Positions 22,878 to 25,397 of a DNA stretch of 25,397 nt are shown here, piece after piece. Both the position numbers and the translations under genes were made by a program. A model generated the notes under the pieces. That model made no database searches. It saw nothing but the letters and a program-made list of their open reading frames with translations, and had not been told where the DNA came from. Origin of the DNA: a virus; the IMG/VR virus record IMGVR_UViG_3300025896_000180, positions 1 through 25,397 of that record. One strand, given 5' to 3'. Every line of letters starts with the position of its first letter. The stretch's first letter is position 1.

Positions 22878-23191
22878 GCTGCCACCTCACTTGCGGAGCC
22901 GCTCTCGTGCTCTTTCCAGTAGAAGACACGGCAATTTTCGAAGACACGGAACCCATGCCTGTACTCTTGCTCGTCAACCTCAAGGGGCAGATCAAGCGCT
23001 ACACGGTAGGCAAGGCGCGTGTCGGCGTGCATCTTCAGCACATCCCACGCACCGCTCTCTTTGAGTTTCTGAACGCGCTTTGTCGCCGCACCTTTCGGCC
23101 GCCCCAAGTCGTGCTGGCCGATGTAGTCTCCCACCGCGTCAAAATACGCGACGAGAAACAGGTCGTCTTCGAAAGACCATCGCTTGCTCAT
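22874..23191 (-). CDS. Hypothetical SANT/Myb-like early protein (105 aa)
   Basis: The protein opens MSKRWSFEDDLFLVAYFDAVGDYIGQHDLGRPKGAATKRVQKL. The WSFEDDLFL...YF...IGxHDLGRPKGA layout suggests a small Myb/SANT-like helix-turn-helix, and the second half is beta/charged. A nucleic acid role is likely but not shown. Its ATGA junctions on both sides contain the same 13-bp sequence (GGTGGCAGCATGA). Confidence 0.6.
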   Translation of the reverse strand: MSKRWSFEDDLFLVAYFDAVGDYIGQHDLGRPKGAATKRVQKLKESGAWDVLKMHADTRLAYRVALDLPLEVDEQEYRHGFRVFENCRVFYWKEHESGSASEVAA

Positions 23192-23406
23192 GCTGCCACC
23201 CCGCGCGCGTTAACCGTCCGGACACCATGCCGATTTTCGCCGCTGAAATCGTTTGCCAGCCCACGAGTTAGGCTGTGAGATGACCTTGCAATTTCAAAGC
23301 ATTGAGGGTCATCATTATGAATCGAGATTGCGCAGTTCTTGCCGAACCTTTCGCCGTTCCGGATGTATACGTGACCGGGCTGTGGAATATCGAGCCGCTC
23401 GGACAT
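23188..23406 (-). CDS. Hypothetical early protein (72 aa), overlapping a plus gene
   Basis: This is a small soluble protein (QPGHVYIRNGERFGKNCAISIHNDD, then FEIARSSHSLTRGLANDF). I place the start at 23406. It ends VNARGVAA with an ATGA overlap into the next gene, supporting translation. The first 90 bases lie opposite the first 90 bases of the plus-strand gene at 23317, an antisense overlap of two apparently real starts. The function is unknown. Confidence 0.55.
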   Translation of the reverse strand: MSERLDIPQPGHVYIRNGERFGKNCAISIHNDDPQCFEIARSSHSLTRGLANDFSGENRHGVRTVNARGVAA

Positions 23407-23568
23407 GGCGATGCGCGGTTTACCTTCTACACAATCAGGCGCGGAGAGCCGGAACTTGCCGCCAGCCTCATTGCACCGCTCGCTGCCATACCGCCCGCTA
23501 TACTCATGGGCTTTCGCGCTATTGGCGTGTCCTCGTGCGGGACGTGCAGGGTGTTGAAGGGGCAGTAG
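23317..23568 (+). CDS. Plus-strand small conserved-style protein (83 aa)
   Basis: The product contains FAVPDVYVTGLWNIEPLGHGDARFTFY, then ELAASLIAPLAAIPPAILMGFRAIG and a CGTCRV end, the style of a small beta-sandwich protein I associate with rhizobial prophages. The start ATG at 23317 has GAGG eight bases before it; an upstream TTG is less likely. It ends two bases before the convergent cro-like gene and overlaps the start of a minus gene. No plus promoter is clear, so regulation is unknown. Confidence 0.65.
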   Translation: MNRDCAVLAEPFAVPDVYVTGLWNIEPLGHGDARFTFYTIRRGEPELAASLIAPLAAIPPAILMGFRAIGVSSCGTCRVLKGQ

Positions 23569-23570
23569 GG

Positions 23571-23765
23571 TCACGACCGCGCCTCCGCGAAATCCCGCGC
23601 ACTGACCTTTCCCTTCGTGAACCGCTCCAATGCGAGCAGCGCTTCGAAGTCTGGGCGATTACGCCCGAGGCGCCAGCGCGCCACCGTCGACCTGTCCCGG
23701 TTGACGTGAGGCGCGACATCGGCGTCTGTCAGGCGCTTGGCTTCCATGTACTCGGCTAGGGTCAT
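23571..23765 (-). CDS. Cro-like helix-turn-helix repressor
   Basis: This 64-residue protein (MTLAEYMEAKRLTDADVA, then NRDRSTVARWRLGRNRPD) has a single XRE-type helix-turn-helix and nothing else, the usual size of a Cro protein. It is divergent from the CI-like gene, with GTGCA-N5-TGCAC operators between them. The start at 23765 lies 7-8 bases after the -10 box, so the mRNA is probably leaderless. It is the first gene of the leftward lytic transcript. Confidence 0.75.
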   Translation of the reverse strand: MTLAEYMEAKRLTDADVAPHVNRDRSTVARWRLGRNRPDFEALLALERFTKGKVSARDFAEARS

Positions 23766-23772
23766 GAGAGCC

Positions 23773-23823
23773 AATGTGCATCCTATGCACGTTCTTGTCA
23801 AGCGCGTTGTGCATGGGGTGCCG
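23773..23823 (-). promoter_or_regulatory. Leftward lytic promoter with paired repressor operators
   Basis: On the minus strand, TTGACA (23796-23801) and CACATT (23773-23778) are separated by 17 bases. One GTGCA-N5-TGCAC operator (23776-23790) covers the spacer, and a degenerate second (23809-23823, ending TGCCG) lies exactly 18 bases upstream. Repressor bound here would block cro and the early operon. Extra TGCAC half-sites occur at 23835 and 23841, possibly for the repressor's own promoter. Confidence 0.8.
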
Positions 23824-23858
23824 TGGATTTTTTTTGCACCTGCACAGAAACTCTCTCC

Positions 23859-24194
23859 ATGAAAAAGAGAGTGGCCCACAAACCCGCGCTTCGGCGGACC
23901 TATCTCAGGGAATGGCGCGAGTTCCGGAACCTGACGCAGGAGCAGGCCGCCGAACGTCTCGGAATCGACCGTTCGCATTTGAGCAAGGTTGAACGCCGCC
24001 AGGTTCCCTATAGCCAAGGACTGATCGAAGCCGCCGCCGAGGCCTACGCTTGCGAACCGACCGACATCCTCGGCGTGAACCCACTTGTCGCAGGCGAGGT
24101 TGTCGACCTGACCAAGATCCTCCGCGATGCCGACCCCGTGACGCGGGCCGAAGTGCTGGGCTACGTGAAAGGCCGTCTGAAGCTGGTTTCCTGA
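23859..24194 (+). CDS. CI-like XRE repressor (short, no peptidase domain)
   Basis: This 111-residue repressor has the helix-turn-helix LTQEQAAERLGIDRSHLSKVERRQVPY (about 25-51), followed by a short helical tail (EAAAEAYACEPTDILGVNP, then a KILRDADPVTRAEVLGYVKG dimerisation-like helix). It lacks the LexA/CI S24 peptidase domain, so RecA-driven self-cleavage is not expected and induction must use another route. It is divergent from the Cro-like gene and flanked by matching operators on both sides. I chose MKKR at 23859; a GTG at 23823 is possible. Confidence 0.8.
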   Translation: MKKRVAHKPALRRTYLREWREFRNLTQEQAAERLGIDRSHLSKVERRQVPYSQGLIEAAAEAYACEPTDILGVNPLVAGEVVDLTKILRDADPVTRAEVLGYVKGRLKLVS

Positions 24195-24217
24195 TCGTCA
24201 GGCAATAAGGTGTCTAA

Positions 24218-24691
24218 ATGACGGTCCTGTGGAGCCATCAAGACAACGCCGGTCCTGCCAGCGCCAAGCATCCGTGAAGCCGATATACCCGACAGGTCGG
24301 TTTGTTATCCGGGCCGCTACCCGGCTGTGGGCGACATCCTCCCGCTGGTCAGGCGGTGCAAACGGAACGCTGTCACTTACAAGGTGTCGAGAACGGCCCT
24401 TCGGCCGGGATCCACATTTGGTCCTGTCGTTATCCCGAGGATTGCAAGTCCTTCGTCGGGCGGGCCGTCACCCCCGTCCAGCTTCGTCCGATTCGTGATG
24501 GAACCGGCAACATGGGTGATTTCATCGACCGAATGATCGGTGACGGCGGGCCAAACCACGGGAAAGACCGTCGTCTCCAGCGCTTGAAACGCAATCTCTT
24601 GCCGGGAACCTCCGAGCAGACGCAAGAAATCACGATTTTCGCGCCGCGAGACGCAATATCCTGTTGCAAGGCCGGAAGTGTTACTGTATAA
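24218..24691 (+). pseudogene. Possible broken gene in the repressor transcript
   Basis: After the repressor, an ATG at 24218 with AAGGTG upstream opens a reading frame that stops at TGA after 19 codons, then stays open in the same frame until TAA at 24691, 26 bases before a terminator. The part from about 24380 is GC-rich at third codon positions (VENGPSAGIHIWS...). Other frames are also partly open (24327-24536 plus; 24377-24560 minus), so a regulatory RNA or an untranslated tail is equally possible. I do not recognise a product. Confidence 0.35.
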
Positions 24692-24717
24692 CATTTCCTG
24701 TTCTATACCCGTCTCGC

Positions 24718-24754
24718 GCCCCGGCAGGATCATTCCTCCGGGGCCTTTCTTTTT
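24718..24754 (+). terminator. Rho-independent terminator after the repressor transcript
   Basis: GCCCCGG and CCGGGGC form the outer stem, continued by AGGA/TCCT with one bulged C and a TCAT loop, then CTTTCTTTTT. It reads on the plus strand and would end the repressor transcript before the right-hand operators. Confidence 0.85.
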
Positions 24755-24783
24755 GCACATCGCCGCCGCGCCGTCAAGAAAAT

Positions 24784-24834
24784 GTGCAATGGGTGCACTT
24801 TTCTGTTGACGTGCTCGTGCATATGGTGCACATT
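24784..24834 (+). promoter_or_regulatory. Rightward promoter with paired repressor operators
   Basis: Two perfect GTGCA-N5-TGCAC operators (24784-24798 and 24817-24831) are separated by 18 bases. TTGACG (24806-24811) lies in the gap, and CACATT (24829-24834) follows after 17 bases. The arrangement and much of the sequence match the leftward lytic promoter in mirror orientation, so the same repressor should silence both. Confidence 0.85.
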
Positions 24835-24860
24835 GTCTCCCATCAACACAGGAGACGGAC

Positions 24861-25397
24861 ATGGCGCGCGCCAAGAAAGCAACGGAAACGACACAGACGA
24901 TTCGGGCCATCAAGGGCTTCGACGCCGATATGAAGTGTCGCGGATTTCAGTTCGAGGTCGGCAAGACCTACGATCACAAGGGCGAGGTGGAATGCTGTTC
25001 GTCCGGCTTCCACGCCTGTGACGGTTCCCCGATGGACGTGTGGGGCTACTACGGACCTGTCGATGATGGCGTCAGGCTGTCGCGCTATGCGGCTGTCTCA
25101 ATGGCGGGCGCTATCAGCCGTGAAGGACAGAATGACAGCAAACTCGCAAGCGGTCGCATTACCATCGAGGCGGAAATCACGCTGCGGCAGTTCGTCAAGA
25201 AAGCCGTTGATTGGCTGATTGACGCGACGAAAGGCAAAGCAGAAAGCGGCAACTACGCGCGGATCGGTTCCAGCGGCAACTCCGCGCGGATCGGTTCCAG
25301 CGGCAACTCCGCGCGGATCGGTTCCAGCGGCAACTCCGCGCAGATCGTGGCTGACGGTAAGAACAGCGTCGTCGCGTCGGCCGGTGCCGGAACGACC
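24861..25397 (+). CDS. DUF7666-type protein with tandem repeats (partial)
   Basis: The protein begins MARAKKATETTQTIRAIKGF, followed by MKCRGFQFEVGKTYDHKGEVECCSSGFHAC, which matches the N-terminal domain of a phage family I know as DUF7666. From residue 129 it has nine-residue repeats (SGN[YS]ARIGS), a pentapeptide/beta-helix-like array. The window cuts the gene. It starts 27 bases after the -10 box with AGGAGA upstream and is the first gene of the rightward transcript under repressor control. The biological role is unknown. Confidence 0.72.
   Translation, partial: MARAKKATETTQTIRAIKGFDADMKCRGFQFEVGKTYDHKGEVECCSSGFHACDGSPMDVWGYYGPVDDGVRLSRYAAVSMAGAISREGQNDSKLASGRITIEAEITLRQFVKKAVDWLIDATKGKAESGNYARIGSSGNSARIGSSGNSARIGSSGNSAQIVADGKNSVVASAGAGTT
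25245..25352 (+). repeat. 27-bp tandem coding repeats
   Basis: There are four consecutive 27-base units (starting 25245, 25272, 25299 and 25326) encoding SGN[YS]A[RQ]I plus two residues. Units two and three are identical, the first differs mainly at the Tyr/Ser codon, and the last is diverged (QIVA). The near identity implies recent unit expansion by slippage or recombination, inside the coding frame. Confidence 0.9.

Noticed and set aside
24377-24913. Minus-strand 178-codon frame across the right operator module
   Set aside because: It would run through both operators, the plus terminator and the start of the DUF7666-type gene. Only its last third has coding-like composition, which can be a mirror effect.
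25245-25352. Possible CRISPR-like array
   Set aside because: The 27-bp units are directly adjacent without spacers and keep the reading frame, so they are coding tandem repeats.
1-25397. tRNA genes, insertion sequences, integrase or attachment sites
   Set aside because: No cloverleaf-like run, terminal inverted repeats with a transposase, or recombinase motifs were recognised; if present in the element they lie outside the window.

Overview
The window looks like most of a temperate, short-tailed (podovirus-type) phage or prophage from an alphaproteobacterium, most likely a Rhizobiales host. The evidence is the high GC content, the tightly ATGA-coupled small genes, rhizobial sequence style (for example PANDN-type stretches) and alphaproteobacterial promoters with TTGAC -35 boxes. 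There are no tape-measure, tail-tube or baseplate genes. The head-to-tail set is instead portal, scaffold, SU10-type major capsid, tandem adaptors and a large nozzle-like protein. No chromosomal flank, integrase, lysis gene or attachment site lies in the window, so both ends of the element are outside it.

Layout, with almost everything on the minus strand. (1) 1-7112: tail, adaptor and virion-entry genes, including a virion protein with an M15-like peptidase domain and one with an S74-like chaperone tail. (2) 7125-7155: a strong minus-strand terminator with a UACG tetraloop, separating the capsid genes from the adaptor genes. (3) 7180-13527: capsid-associated protein, major capsid, scaffold, portal, large and small terminase. 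(4) 13528-13822: a noncoding stretch with an inverted repeat and iterated TACC/GGTA sites. (5) 13823-14557: small regulatory-type genes driven by a good promoter at 14584-14612. (6) 14639-23406: a leftward early operon of small, mostly ATGA-coupled genes: a NusG-like factor, a twin-arginine-leader protein, a DnaA domain IV protein, a possible helicase-loader analogue, a composite zinc/RusA protein next to a RusA remnant, an orphan beta-class DNA methyltransferase, a Lar-like zinc protein and many unknowns. Two plus-strand genes (21521-21763 and 23317-23568) lie against this operon. (7) 23571-24834: the immunity region, with a Cro-like gene, a short CI-like repressor and a terminator. (8) 24861 onward: a rightward DUF7666-type gene with 27-bp internal repeats, cut by the window end.

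The most informative new structure is the control region. Two copies of a promoter/operator module flank the repressor gene. Each has two GTGCA-N5-TGCAC sites with exactly 18 bp between them and a TTGAC...N17...CACATT promoter threaded through them. One faces left into cro and the early operon, the other right into the DUF7666-type gene. This gives a lambda-like OL/OR logic with a repressor of only about 111 residues that lacks a LexA/CI-type peptidase domain. In the lytic state the leftward promoter would make the early operon, whose last gene is the NusG-like factor. A second promoter lies immediately after that gene and reads toward the terminase and virion genes, so the NusG-like protein sits at the early/late junction. 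Functions are inferred from sequence only; no database search was run.
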